In this document: positions 1 through 6,817 of the stretch, one piece after another
Layout: every line of letters begins with the position of its first letter
How positions within the stretch are numbered: position 1 is the stretch's first letter
NCBI GenBank assembly: GCA_023429985.1
Contig: JAEZCV010000168.1
Span: 1-9,729, forward strand
Direction of reading: 5' to 3'
Source of the DNA: Bacteroidota bacterium
GTDB lineage: Bacteria; Bacteroidota; Bacteroidia; Chitinophagales; Chitinophagaceae
Length of the DNA stretch: 9,729 bases
Position numbers and translations under genes: made by a program
The notes under the pieces: generated by a model
Databases searched by the model: none
What the model saw: the letters and a program-made list of their open reading frames with translations, nothing else
Told to the model about the DNA's origin: nothing

Positions 1-103
1 TCGATTGCCTGATCATGGGCATTACCTGGTCGAAAAATGAATTCTGCCATTTATAATTGATCAGGTGTAAAACGTACCGGTCGACTTCGAAAATGGCCTG
101 CAT
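1..103 (-). CDS. PAP2-family phosphatase, N-terminal fragment (cut by window edge)
   Basis: The minus strand opens at an ATG (bases 103-101) and stays open for 34 codons to the window edge. The peptide has the pattern of the amino terminus of PAP2/phosphatidic acid phosphatase-like membrane proteins of Bacteroidota: MQAIFEVDRYVLHLIN followed by NSFFDQVMPMIR, i.e. an acidic/hydrophobic first helix, an IN(x)5NSFFD segment and MPxIR. The family dephosphorylates lipid phosphates or isoprenyl pyrophosphates at the membrane. The catalytic motifs (KxxxxxxRP, PSGH, SRxxxxxH) would lie beyond the edge and cannot be checked. It is divergent from the LTA-synthase-like gene with only 51 bp between the two starts. 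An out-of-frame ATG four bases upstream gives no comparable peptide. Family recognition comes from the N-terminal pattern only, so an unrelated membrane protein is possible. Confidence 0.6.
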   Translation of the reverse strand, partial: MQAIFEVDRYVLHLINYKWQNSFFDQVMPMIRQS

Positions 104-135
104 GCATTTATACTTAGGGCGTAAAACTAATTAAT

Positions 136-143
136 TAATTTTG
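136..143 (+). promoter_or_regulatory. Bacteroidota-type -7 element (TAATTTTG) of the LTA-synthase-like gene
   Basis: TAATTTTG matches TAnnTTTG exactly and ends 11 bases before the ATG at 155. No TTG/TTTG -33 element is visible at the usual 17-23 bp spacing. A GGAG at 143-146 overlaps the end of the box and is spaced 8 bases from the ATG, so it could serve as a Shine-Dalgarno only if transcription starts upstream of this box. Confidence 0.4.
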
Positions 144-154
144 GAGCTTTTAAT

Positions 155-2152
155 ATGCTTAAACTGCCAAGGCTGATCAGATGGACAGGTATTATCGTGC
201 TCACTTTCCTGGTGTTGCTTACCATGTTCCGCCTTTTCTTTTTTTTATATTATAAACCACAGGAATACCCATTACCGGGATCGGCATTTTTAATGGGATT
301 GCGCCTCGATCTAAGGGTAGTTTGTATTCTTGGATTACTTATACTGCTTCTTTCAGCCACTCAAATATTAAATCCTTTCAAAAAGAAAAAGGCGGTTGTT
401 TTTTGGAATGTTTTGCTGACGGTCATTTTCCTGGCCACGGTGTTTTTTTATGTGGTTGATTTTTTTCATTACGATTATCTTAAACAACGTTTAAACGCCA
501 CCGTTCTGAATTACCTGCAGGATGCAGGTCTTTCCCTGGGAATGGTTTGGGAATCTTATCCCGTAATACCTGTTGTATTTTTAATGGCAGCACTTGTAAT
601 TCTCGCCTACTTATTCTTCAGATTTATTTTGAAAAAATACATTGCAAAATCATCTGAAACAGTTAAGAGGAACTGGATATTTTACCTTTTGTTTGGATTG
701 ATGCTTTTTGTGGGAGCATGGGGTTCTTTCGGACAATTTCCTTTAAGATGGAGTGATGTTTTTGGATTGAAAGATACCTTCCGGGCGCAGCTGGCACTTA
801 ACCCGGTGCAGATGTTCTTCAGCACCATGACGTTTAAAAATTCAACTTACAGTGAAGAAAAAGCGCGTGATTATTATAACCTGATGGCTGATTATTTTGA
901 CCTGGAACAACGCGACAGCAACTCACTTTCCTATGCCAGGACAGTTTTCCCCAATGGATTGCTCGACAGCAGCACTCGTCCCAATATAATTTTAGTTATT
1001 TGCGAAAGTTTCAGTTCTTACAAAAGCAGTGTGGGAAATAATCCACTGGATCCTTCGCCCTATTTTGATTCTCTAGCCAACCAGGGAATTTTCTTCGATC
1101 ATTGTTTTACGCCCAGTTATGGAACAGCCAGGGGCGTGTGGGCCACTGTAACCGGCATTCCAGATGTGGAAGCACCAAAAACGGCAAGCAGAAATCCTTC
1201 GCTGGTAGATCAACGTACCATCATCAACGATTTTAAGGATTACGAGAAGTTTTATTTCATTGGAGGAAGTGCCAGCTGGGCCAATATTCGTGGATTGCTT
1301 GAATTTAATATTGAAGGATTGCAACTTTTTGAACAGGAAGATTTCCAGGCGCAGCGCGTGGATGTTTGGGGCGTAAGTGATAAGAACCTGATGCTGGAAT
1401 CGAGTAAGATGTTATCGGGAAGAAAGAAGCCATTCTTTGCCATCATTCAGACTGCGGATAACCACAGGCCATATACTATTCCTGAAGATGACCTTCATGA
1501 GTTTCAAAAAGTGCAGGTGCCTGCAGATTCTTTAAAGAAGTATGGATTTATTTCCAACGAAGAACTCAATGCTTTTCGTTACATGGATTTCTCCATTAAA
1601 AAATTTATGGAAGCAGCAGCTAAAGAAGCTTATTTCAACAATACCATTTTTGTTTTTATAGGAGATCATGGAATCAGAGGTGATGCCGGTGATATGTTTC
1701 CTAAGGCCTGGACGGAACAGGGATTGACAACTGTTCATGTGCCTTTGTTATTTTATTCACCCTTGCTTAAGCCCGAAAGGCGAAATCAAATTTGTTCCCA
1801 ATTAGATGTGCTGCCATCTATTGCAGGCCTGGTTTCACGGCCCTATACAAATTATTCTTTAGGAAAGAACCTTTTCGATTCCGGGTTACTCGCTGATCCT
1901 TTTAAAAGTTCCAGTGCATTTATCGCCGATCCTGATGATCATGAAAAAAAGATAGGCTTGATCGCGGGAAATTATTTCTTCACCAAATCTTTGAACAAAA
2001 AAAGGTACGACCTGGTTTCTATTCGTAATAATGATCCTATTCCGGAAGGAAGGTTCAGGGACAGTATTAAAAACAAGCTGGAACTTTATTCAGATGCTTT
2101 TTACGAAACCGCGCGGTATATGTTGTATCATAATAAAAAATTAGCTAATTAG
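155..2152 (+). CDS. LTA synthase family protein (membrane-anchored alkaline-phosphatase/sulfatase-fold phosphotransferase)
   Basis: This is a 665-residue inner-membrane protein with about five hydrophobic helices (roughly residues 10-33, 45-69, 79-101, 136-158, 174-190), a linker, and a periplasmic sulfatase-fold domain from about 275 to 610. Visible active-site elements in LtaS order are PNIILVICESF with metal ligand E284, YGTARG with the probable nucleophile T324, WGVSDKNL (405-412), DNHRPY with H437, and the GDHG metal ligands D504/H505. Gram-positive LtaS polymerises glycerol phosphate from phosphatidylglycerol. Bacteroidota have no classical lipoteichoic acid, so here the likely role is transfer of a phosphoglycerol or phosphoethanolamine head group to a glycan or lipid; the acceptor is unknown. 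Length and topology are usual for the family. The start is supported by its position just after a TAnnTTTG box and by the hydrophobic first helix. The gene stands alone, convergent with the methyltransferase. Confidence 0.85.
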   Translation: MLKLPRLIRWTGIIVLTFLVLLTMFRLFFFLYYKPQEYPLPGSAFLMGLRLDLRVVCILGLLILLLSATQILNPFKKKKAVVFWNVLLTVIFLATVFFYVVDFFHYDYLKQRLNATVLNYLQDAGLSLGMVWESYPVIPVVFLMAALVILAYLFFRFILKKYIAKSSETVKRNWIFYLLFGLMLFVGAWGSFGQFPLRWSDVFGLKDTFRAQLALNPVQMFFSTMTFKNSTYSEEKARDYYNLMADYFDLEQRDSNSLSYARTVFPNGLLDSSTRPNIILVICESFSSYKSSVGNNPLDPSPYFDSLANQGIFFDHCFTPSYGTARGVWATVTGIPDVEAPKTASRNPSLVDQRTIINDFKDYEKFYFIGGSASWANIRGLLEFNIEGLQLFEQEDFQAQRVDVWGVSDKNLMLESSKMLSGRKKPFFAIIQTADNHRPYTIPEDDLHEFQKVQVPADSLKKYGFISNEELNAFRYMDFSIKKFMEAAAKEAYFNNTIFVFIGDHGIRGDAGDMFPKAWTEQGLTTVHVPLLFYSPLLKPERRNQICSQLDVLPSIAGLVSRPYTNYSLGKNLFDSGLLADPFKSSSAFIADPDDHEKKIGLIAGNYFFTKSLNKKRYDLVSIRNNDPIPEGRFRDSIKNKLELYSDAFYETARYMLYHNKKLAN

Positions 2153-2162
2153 AAAAGTTGTA

Positions 2163-2170
2163 TTTTTTTT
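2163..2170 (+). other. T8 run preceding the first 37-nt repeat
   Basis: Eight consecutive T residues abut the 37-nt repeat at 2171. The same arrangement, T8 directly followed by GAACCA, recurs at 6818-6825 behind the DedA gene. It lies before, not after, the nearby hairpin, so it is not the U-tail of an intrinsic terminator for the upstream gene. Confidence 0.6.
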
Positions 2171-2306
2171 GAACCACAAAGGCACGAAGGCACAAAGAAA
2201 CACAGAGAATGTCTTGAAATAAAAGAACTTAACTTGTTTATAAAAGGATAGCAATTCATTGAATGCTTCCTCCGTGTTACTTTGTGCCTTCGTGACTTTG
2301 TGGTTC
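2171..2306. repeat. Long inverted repeat: 37-bp arms around a 62-bp spacer
   Basis: The left arm, 2171-2207 (begins GAACCACAAAGGCACG), and the right arm, 2270-2306 (ends GACTTTGTGGTTC), are reverse complements at 34 of 37 positions. The spacer 2208-2269 has no obvious coding content. The arms have an internal period of about 8 nt (CACAAAGG, CACGAAGG, CACAAAGA). The element fills the convergent gap between the LTA-synthase-like gene and the methyltransferase. Neither strand has a T-run after the stem, so it is not a standard terminator, although a transcript across it could form a 30+ bp hairpin that blocks read-through or protects 3' ends. A related copy lies at 6826-6862. Confidence 0.85.
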
Positions 2307-2328
2307 AACCTGCCTGACGAAAGATTAG

Positions 2329-3066
2329 CTACTTCCTTCCCGCCACAATAATCATTCTTGGCGTATCCTTCACATGGTAATCCTGCAACTGGTAATTGCC
2401 AAAAACTTCTTTCACCTGCATGTTTTGAAAAGAAAGCATATCGGTAAAATCGCCTAAACTGAACTTGGCAACTTTTTCAATGAATTCGAAAGGTTTCCCG
2501 AGCGAGGGATCTGTTAGTATGATCTTTTTATAAAAATAATGGTCATCGTGCCAGCGGTGGATCTCGTAATGTGTTTCGCCAATGGTTTTTTCTTCGTTAT
2601 GCACCAGGCGTTCTTCTACGTAATGAACGTTCAGATAGTCGAATAAAAGTATTCCTCCAGGTTTCAGGCTTTGAGAAATGGTGCGCATAGCATCGTCGTG
2701 CTCGCGGCGTGTATTGAAATAACCGAAAGAAGTGAAGAAGTTAAAAGCATAATCAAAATAATTGATCCAGGAAGGCAGCCTCATGTCGTGGCGGTAGAAA
2801 TGCAGGTTATCGGTTTCAAACTGCTTGGCGTAAACAATGCTTTCTTCCGAAATATCAATACCGGTAACATCATAACCCTTAGAAGCAAGAAATTTAGAAT
2901 GACGGCCACGGCCACAGGCAATATCAAGCATACGGCAATCAGGGCCTGGTTGCAGGTGATTCAACAGCCTGTTGATGAACTCCCGCGCTTCATTTTCATC
3001 CCTTTCAAAATAAAGTTTATGATAAAACGCCGAATTGAACCAGTCTTTATACCATTCCTGCTGCAT
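2329..3066 (-). CDS. class I SAM-dependent methyltransferase, substrate unknown
   Basis: The product is a 245-residue soluble Rossmann-fold methyltransferase. Motif I is LDIACGRGRHS (47-57), the acidic end of strand 2 is GIDISEES (69-76), the motif II region is FYRHDMR (90-96) with D94, the acceptor-side strand is FDYAFNFFTSFGYF (104-117), and LKPGGILLFDYLN (134-146) is the post-motif III turn. The N-terminal segment WYKDWFNSAFYHKLYF, rich in aromatics, is typical of a widespread Bacteroidota group annotated only as class I SAM methyltransferase. Nothing in the sequence identifies the substrate. The aromatic N-terminus and C-terminal beta-rich half (160-245) fit a small-molecule rather than an rRNA substrate, but this is inference. 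It is transcribed divergently from glmM across 92 bp and has its own TAnnTTTG box. The start is supported by the GGAAG directly before the ATG and by the short promoter spacing. Confidence 0.85.
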   Translation of the reverse strand: MQQEWYKDWFNSAFYHKLYFERDENEAREFINRLLNHLQPGPDCRMLDIACGRGRHSKFLASKGYDVTGIDISEESIVYAKQFETDNLHFYRHDMRLPSWINYFDYAFNFFTSFGYFNTRREHDDAMRTISQSLKPGGILLFDYLNVHYVEERLVHNEEKTIGETHYEIHRWHDDHYFYKKIILTDPSLGKPFEFIEKVAKFSLGDFTDMLSFQNMQVKEVFGNYQLQDYHVKDTPRMIIVAGRK

Positions 3067-3080
3067 CTTCCAATTTTCAG

Positions 3081-3088
3081 CAAAAGTA
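3081..3088 (-). promoter_or_regulatory. -7 element (TACTTTTG) of the methyltransferase gene
   Basis: On the minus strand TACTTTTG is an exact TAnnTTTG match, 14 bases before the ATG at 3066. No clear -33 TTG is present. Together with the plus-strand box at 3132-3139 it makes the 92-bp gap a compact divergent promoter region. Confidence 0.45.
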
Positions 3089-3131
3089 GGGGGTTGAGGG
3101 GGTTATGTATAGCCGGCTGGACTGAAAAGCT

Positions 3132-3139
3132 TATTTTTG
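3132..3139 (+). promoter_or_regulatory. -7 element (TATTTTTG) of glmM
   Basis: TATTTTTG is an exact TAnnTTTG match, ending 19 bases before the GTG start at 3159. The -33 element is not recognisable. The leader would be about a dozen bases and has no Shine-Dalgarno sequence, as is usual in Bacteroidota. Confidence 0.5.
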
Positions 3140-3158
3140 CAGCCCTAAATAAGTATTT

Positions 3159-4550
3159 GTGGCATTGATCAAGAGTATCTCCGGCATCAGAGGAACCATT
3201 GGCGGAAGGCCTGGGGATTCGCTAACCGCTATCGACATTGTAAAATTCACCGCTTCTTATGGCAATATCATTGCCGAAAGAAGGGAGGATAAATCAAAAA
3301 ATACTAAAATAGTGGTGGGCAGGGATGGTCGCATCTCGGGTGCCATGGTAAACCAGCTGGTGGTAAATACCCTGGTTAGCCTTGGTGTTGATGTTATTGA
3401 CCTTGGCCTGTCAACCACACCAACCGTGGAGCTGGCAACCACCATGGAAGGTGCAGATGGAGGAATAATTATTACAGCAAGTCATAACCCAAAAGAATGG
3501 AATGCGCTGAAACTGCTGAATAGTAAAGGAGAATTCATTGATGCCGAAACCGGTGCTGAAGTATTAGTGAGGGCAGAAAATGAAGAACTGGGATTTGCCA
3601 TTGTTGATAAACTGGGAAGCGTTACCGAAGACAATACTTACCTGCAAAAACATATAGACCTTGTTTTAAATTACCCGCTCACCAATAAAGAAGCTATTGC
3701 AGCCAAAGAATATAAGGTAGTAGTGGACTGCATCAATTCAACAGGTGCTTTAATTGTTCCTCAGTTACTGAATGCGCTTGGAATTGAGAACGTAGTTGTG
3801 TTGAATGAAGAAGTGAACGGGAAATTTGCGCACAATCCCGAACCACTTCCACATCATCTTACCGACCTGAGTAACCAGGTTGTAAAGCAAAAGGCCGATT
3901 TTGGAATTGCAGTGGACCCGGATGTTGACAGGCTTTGTTTTGTTTGTGAAGATGGAAGCATGTTTGGTGAAGAATTTACACTGGTAGCTGTTGCCGATTA
4001 TATTTTAGGCAATAAGGTTGGAAATACGGTGAGCAATATGAGCAGCACCAAGGCATTAAAGGAAATTACCCAGAAACATGGCGGTGAATATTATCCATCG
4101 GCAGTAGGAGAGGTGAATGTAGTAAAGAAAATGAAGGATGTGGAAGCGGTGATCGGTGGAGAAGGCAACGGTGGTATTATTGTGCCTGATTTTCATTATG
4201 GACGTGATGCATTAATTGGAATTGCATTATTCCTTTCTCATTTTGCCGGCTTTAAAAAAGGCTTGAAATCATTCAGGCGTAATTATCCCGATTATTTTAT
4301 TTCAAAGAACAAAATTGAACTGGAGAACGGGCTGGATGTAAATTCCATCTTCGATAAGATCAAAAAGAAGTATAAGAACAATCCTATTAATACGGAAGAT
4401 GGTTTGAAAATAGAATTTGATACCGACTGGGTGCACCTGCGTACATCAAACACAGAACCCATTATTAGAATTTACGCCGAAAGTAATTTTGAAACAACGG
4501 CGGATAATATTGCAAAAAGACTGATGCAGGATATCAGGGAATGTAGTTAA
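3159..4550 (+). CDS. glmM: phosphoglucosamine mutase (alpha-D-phosphohexomutase family)
   Basis: This cytoplasmic enzyme interconverts glucosamine-6-P and glucosamine-1-P, feeding UDP-GlcNAc for peptidoglycan and LPS. All four phosphohexomutase domains are present: the phosphoserine loop TASHNP with S108, metal-binding DPDVDR with D253/D255/D257, the sugar-specificity loop GGEGNGG (333-339), and the phosphate-binding loop RTSNTEPIIRIYAE (428-441). The GEGNGG loop and the RTSNTEP loop resemble archaeal-type GlmM and phosphomannomutases more than the E. coli GlmM forms, so mannose or glucose phosphate specificity cannot be excluded by sequence reading. The start codon is GTG; translation from it gives the conserved MALIKSISGIRGT N-terminus, and no in-frame ATG fits better. 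It has its own promoter box and is followed after 65 bp by the cysteine desulfurase gene in the same direction. Length is normal. Confidence 0.88.
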   Translation: MALIKSISGIRGTIGGRPGDSLTAIDIVKFTASYGNIIAERREDKSKNTKIVVGRDGRISGAMVNQLVVNTLVSLGVDVIDLGLSTTPTVELATTMEGADGGIIITASHNPKEWNALKLLNSKGEFIDAETGAEVLVRAENEELGFAIVDKLGSVTEDNTYLQKHIDLVLNYPLTNKEAIAAKEYKVVVDCINSTGALIVPQLLNALGIENVVVLNEEVNGKFAHNPEPLPHHLTDLSNQVVKQKADFGIAVDPDVDRLCFVCEDGSMFGEEFTLVAVADYILGNKVGNTVSNMSSTKALKEITQKHGGEYYPSAVGEVNVVKKMKDVEAVIGGEGNGGIIVPDFHYGRDALIGIALFLSHFAGFKKGLKSFRRNYPDYFISKNKIELENGLDVNSIFDKIKKKYKNNPINTEDGLKIEFDTDWVHLRTSNTEPIIRIYAESNFETTADNIAKRLMQDIRECS

Positions 4551-4592
4551 CATTAAAGCTGTTCGGCATTTCTGTTCAAATTGAAAATTTAT

Positions 4593-4600
4593 TAGTTTAG
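4593..4600 (+). promoter_or_regulatory. possible -7 element (TAGTTTAG) of the cysteine desulfurase gene
   Basis: This is one mismatch from TAnnTTTG (TTAG instead of TTTG), 15 bases before the first ATG at 4616. It is weaker than the boxes of the other genes. The gene could alternatively be read through from glmM, since no terminator is visible in the 65-bp gap. Confidence 0.3.
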
Positions 4601-4615
4601 CCATAACACTCAGGC

Positions 4616-5797
4616 ATGAAAACTGAAACTGCTGTTAAAGAAAATCAACTTAGTTCAACCATGAAGGATACCCGTGTGTATTTCGACAATGCTGCTACCA
4701 CGCCGCTTTCAAAAGAAGTGCTGGAAGCCATGTTGCCTTATATGACAGAGCATTTTGGTAATCCTTCATCTATTTACAGCTATGGCAGGGAAACCCGCCT
4801 GGCAATTGAAAATGCAAGAAAGTCGGTTGCTAAAATACTGGGAACAAAGCCTGCCAATATTTTCTTTACCAGCGGCGGAACAGAAAGTAACAATACAGCC
4901 ATTGCCGCTTCCATCCGCGATCTGAAATGCGATCATATCATTACCTCTCCCATTGAACACCACGCGGTGTTGCATACGGTAGAGCATTATGTTGATTGTA
5001 ATGATATCTCGCACAGTTTTGTAAAGCTGGATGATAACGGGGTGATTGATCTTAACGATTTAGAAGATCAGTTAAAACAATTGAAAGCTGCCGGTAAGAA
5101 AGTGCTTGTTAGCCTGATGCATGCCAATAATGAAATTGGTGTATTGCTGGATATTAAAGCGGTGGGACTAATGTGCAAAGAATATGAAGCCATTTTTCAT
5201 TCCGATTGTGTGCAGACTGTTGGGCATTATCCCATGGATCTTTCAGCTATATATGTTCATTTTATTTCAGCAGCAGGACATAAATTTCATGGTCCGAAAG
5301 GAACAGGAATTTTATATGTAAGCGATGAAGTGAATATCAAACCATTCATTTTTGGGGGCGGACAGGAAAGGAACATGCGTGCAGGAACAGAGAATGTTTA
5401 TGGCATTGTTGGATTTGCAAAAGCCCTTGAAATTGCTACACGCGATCATGAGCAAGACAGCAGTTATATACGCTCACTGAAAGATTATATGCAGCAGCAA
5501 CTGGTGGCAAATATCAAAGATGTAAGTTTTAACTGTACTGGAAATGCTTTGTATACCGTATTGAGTGCATGCTTTCCCAAAAATGATAAGTCGGATTTTT
5601 TATTGATGAATCTCGACATCAATAACATTTGTGTTTCGGGTGGAAGTGCCTGCAGTTCGGGCGCCGATGCGGGCTCTCATGTAATGCGTGCATTGAACAA
5701 GACTGATAAATATCTTACCATACGTTTTTCTTTCAGTAAGTATAATACGAAGGAAGAAGTGGACATGGTAGTGGGGAAGCTGGTGGAGATGGTTTAG
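4616..5797 (+). CDS. cysteine desulfurase, IscS/NifS type (PLP-dependent)
   Basis: The enzyme removes sulfur from L-cysteine as an enzyme-bound persulfide for Fe-S clusters, tRNA thiolation or other acceptors. The 393-residue class V aminotransferase fold shows YFDNAATTPL (22-31), TSGGTESNN (85-93), the IEHHAV segment with H115 stacking on PLP, HSDCVQT (195-201) with D197 and Q200, and SAAGHKFHGPKG with the PLP lysine K223. The catalytic cysteine is C346 in SGGSACSSG, the longer-loop group I arrangement. An in-frame ATG at 4661 (M16) would start at MKDTRVYFDNAATTPL, closer to the usual family N-terminus; the first 15 residues look like a nonconserved extension, so 4661 is a real alternative start. 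No iscU, iscA or sufE gene is next to it. The stop codon lies inside a GTTTAGGG octamer of the repeat that follows. IscS versus dedicated NifS-like function cannot be separated here. Confidence 0.9.
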   Translation: MKTETAVKENQLSSTMKDTRVYFDNAATTPLSKEVLEAMLPYMTEHFGNPSSIYSYGRETRLAIENARKSVAKILGTKPANIFFTSGGTESNNTAIAASIRDLKCDHIITSPIEHHAVLHTVEHYVDCNDISHSFVKLDDNGVIDLNDLEDQLKQLKAAGKKVLVSLMHANNEIGVLLDIKAVGLMCKEYEAIFHSDCVQTVGHYPMDLSAIYVHFISAAGHKFHGPKGTGILYVSDEVNIKPFIFGGGQERNMRAGTENVYGIVGFAKALEIATRDHEQDSSYIRSLKDYMQQQLVANIKDVSFNCTGNALYTVLSACFPKNDKSDFLLMNLDINNICVSGGSACSSGADAGSHVMRALNKTDKYLTIRFSFSKYNTKEEVDMVVGKLVEMV

Positions 5798-5810
5798 GGT
5801 TTAAGAGAGA

Positions 5811-5842
5811 GTTTAGTTGTTTAGGCGTTTAGTTGTTTAGGG
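5811..5842 (+). repeat. octamer array GTTTAGNN, four tandem units
   Basis: Four consecutive 8-nt units (GTTTAGTT, GTTTAGGC, GTTTAGTT, GTTTAGGG) share the core GTTTAG with variable last two bases. A fifth, detached unit, GTTTAGGG at 5792-5799, contains the stop codon of the cysteine desulfurase gene. The array is the reverse complement of the one at 6038-6077. Confidence 0.85.
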
Positions 5843-5896
5843 TAAGAGACTACCTTTTTTCAAGCTAATATGTAATGCATAATATTTGGGACTACG

Positions 5897-5944
5897 CATT
5901 GCGTTCTTTGCGCCGCCCTCCGCGATCTTTGCGTGAAACCCTTT
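5897..5944. repeat. degenerate CTTTGCG/CTCCGCG repeat
   Basis: The stretch has the words TTCTTTGCG, CCCTCCGCGA and TCTTTGCGTGAAACC. It resembles the right arm of the 2270-2306 element (CTCCGTGTTACTTTGTG) with GTG replaced by GCG, so it may be a diverged member of that family. Similarity was judged by eye and is weak. Confidence 0.35.
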
Positions 5945-6037
5945 AACCATTAAGTCAGTTATCATTCAGTTTTAATTAAGCATCCTTCGTTCAACCTTCG
6001 ATGTTCCTGTTTCATTCGCGGAGAAGCTGCACCCTTT

Positions 6038-6077
6038 CTAAACACCTAAACACCTAAACGCCTAAACCCCTAAACTT
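6038..6077 (-). repeat. octamer array CTAAACNN, five tandem units
   Basis: Five consecutive 8-nt units (CTAAACAC twice, CTAAACGC, CTAAACCC, CTAAACTT) lie in tandem, in inverted orientation to 5811-5842. Aligned as reverse complements, 28 of 32 positions agree (5811-5842 against 6044-6075), so the two arrays can pair around a spacer of about 200 nt. Confidence 0.85.
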
Positions 6078-6123
6078 CCACACACTCTCCCAAACCCAAT
6101 TATGCCATTTGACCTTCCCAGCC

Positions 6124-6131
6124 TATTTTTG
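6124..6131 (+). promoter_or_regulatory. -7 element (TATTTTTG) of the DedA gene
   Basis: An exact TAnnTTTG match ends 20 bases before the ATG at 6152. The box sequence is identical to that of glmM. A TTTG at 6108-6111 is only 12 bp upstream, too close for a standard -33 element. Confidence 0.5.
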
Positions 6132-6151
6132 CCACCATTCAAACAAACCTT

Positions 6152-6817
6152 ATGGACGCAATCCAGGCAATACTTGATTTTATCTTTCATATAGATGACC
6201 ACTTGGTAAGGATCGTTAGCGATTATAAAACCTGGACCTACCTGATCCTCTTCCTTATCATTTTCGCCGAAACGGGGTTTGTAGTTACTCCTTTCCTTCC
6301 GGGCGATTCTTTATTGTTTGCTACAGGCGCTATTATTGCCAATCCCGAAAGCGGATTGAATATTATGCTCATGTGCATCCTGCTCATTGTTGCGGCTATC
6401 CTGGGCGACATGGTGAATTATCATATCGGGAAATATATTGGTCCAAAAGCCTTCAGCGGCAAATACAAGCTGCTTAAAAAAGATTACCTGGTAAAAACCC
6501 AGCAGTTTTATAATAAATATGGGGGCAAGACCATCATTTATGCCCGCTTCGTTCCTATTGTAAGAACTTTTGCTCCATTTATCGCCGGCATTGGTACCAT
6601 GAGCTATAAAAAATTTGCTTCTTATAATGTTATTGGCGGTATAGTATGGATTGCCAGCTTCCTTTTCCTCGGTTATTTCTTTGGCGGACTTCCTATCATC
6701 AAAGACAATTTTACCTATGTGATCTTTGGTATCATCATTCTTTCGGTGCTGCCCCCGGTGATTGAATTGATCAAGGAAAAGAGGAAGAAGAATAAACTGG
6801 AGAAGCAGGTTGATTAA
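6152..6817 (+). CDS. DedA-family membrane protein (SNARE-associated/VTT domain)
   Basis: This is a 221-residue polytopic inner-membrane protein of the DedA family. Members help recycle undecaprenyl phosphate or move phospholipid head groups across the membrane and affect membrane potential, division and resistance to cationic peptides. The diagnostic features are FAETGFVVTPFLPGDSLLF (38-56) with acidic residues E40 and D52, GDMVNYHIGKYIG (85-97), and ARFVPIVRTFAPFIAG (131-146) with R132 and R138. These match the acidic and arginine residues known to be essential in E. coli DedA proteins. Hydrophobic segments are at about 29-47, 51-63, 70-90, 137-150, 157-180 and 186-206, and the C-terminal tail is strongly basic (KEKRKKNKLEK). 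The start is supported by the promoter box 20 bases upstream. The gene is single and convergent with the PspC gene. Substrate is not deducible from sequence. Confidence 0.9.
   Translation: MDAIQAILDFIFHIDDHLVRIVSDYKTWTYLILFLIIFAETGFVVTPFLPGDSLLFATGAIIANPESGLNIMLMCILLIVAAILGDMVNYHIGKYIGPKAFSGKYKLLKKDYLVKTQQFYNKYGGKTIIYARFVPIVRTFAPFIAGIGTMSYKKFASYNVIGGIVWIASFLFLGYFFGGLPIIKDNFTYVIFGIIILSVLPPVIELIKEKRKKNKLEKQVD

Larger units (their letters stand above)
5798..6151. other. 354-bp intergenic region rich in repeats, no gene seen
   Basis: The gap between the cysteine desulfurase and DedA genes shows no plausible coding frame. It contains facing octamer arrays (5811-5842 and 6038-6077), a CTTTGCG-rich degenerate repeat (5897-5944), an imperfect 11-nt tandem CCTTCGTTCAA/CCTTCGATGTT at 5984-6005, and the DedA promoter box at its right end. 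No tRNA- or riboswitch-like fold was recognised by eye. Confidence 0.6.

Noticed and set aside
3..56. Plus-strand open frame at the left edge ending at 54-56 (and another ending at 38-40)
   Set aside because: Both are short tails without recognisable pattern, whereas the minus strand of the same bases gives a PAP2-like N-terminus.
2139..2150. 12-bp perfect palindrome AATTAGCTAATT overlapping the end of the LTA-synthase-like gene
   Set aside because: It is AT-rich, has no loop when self-paired as RNA and sits in coding sequence and the stop region; chance is the simplest explanation and it is too weak for a terminator.
2671..3168. 165-codon plus-strand frame antisense to the methyltransferase
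   Set aside because: It lies wholly opposite a well-supported methyltransferase gene and across the divergent promoter region, and its translation has no recognisable domain.
5811..6077. CRISPR array
   Set aside because: Units are 7-8 nt, contiguous and without unique spacers, and no cas genes are present.
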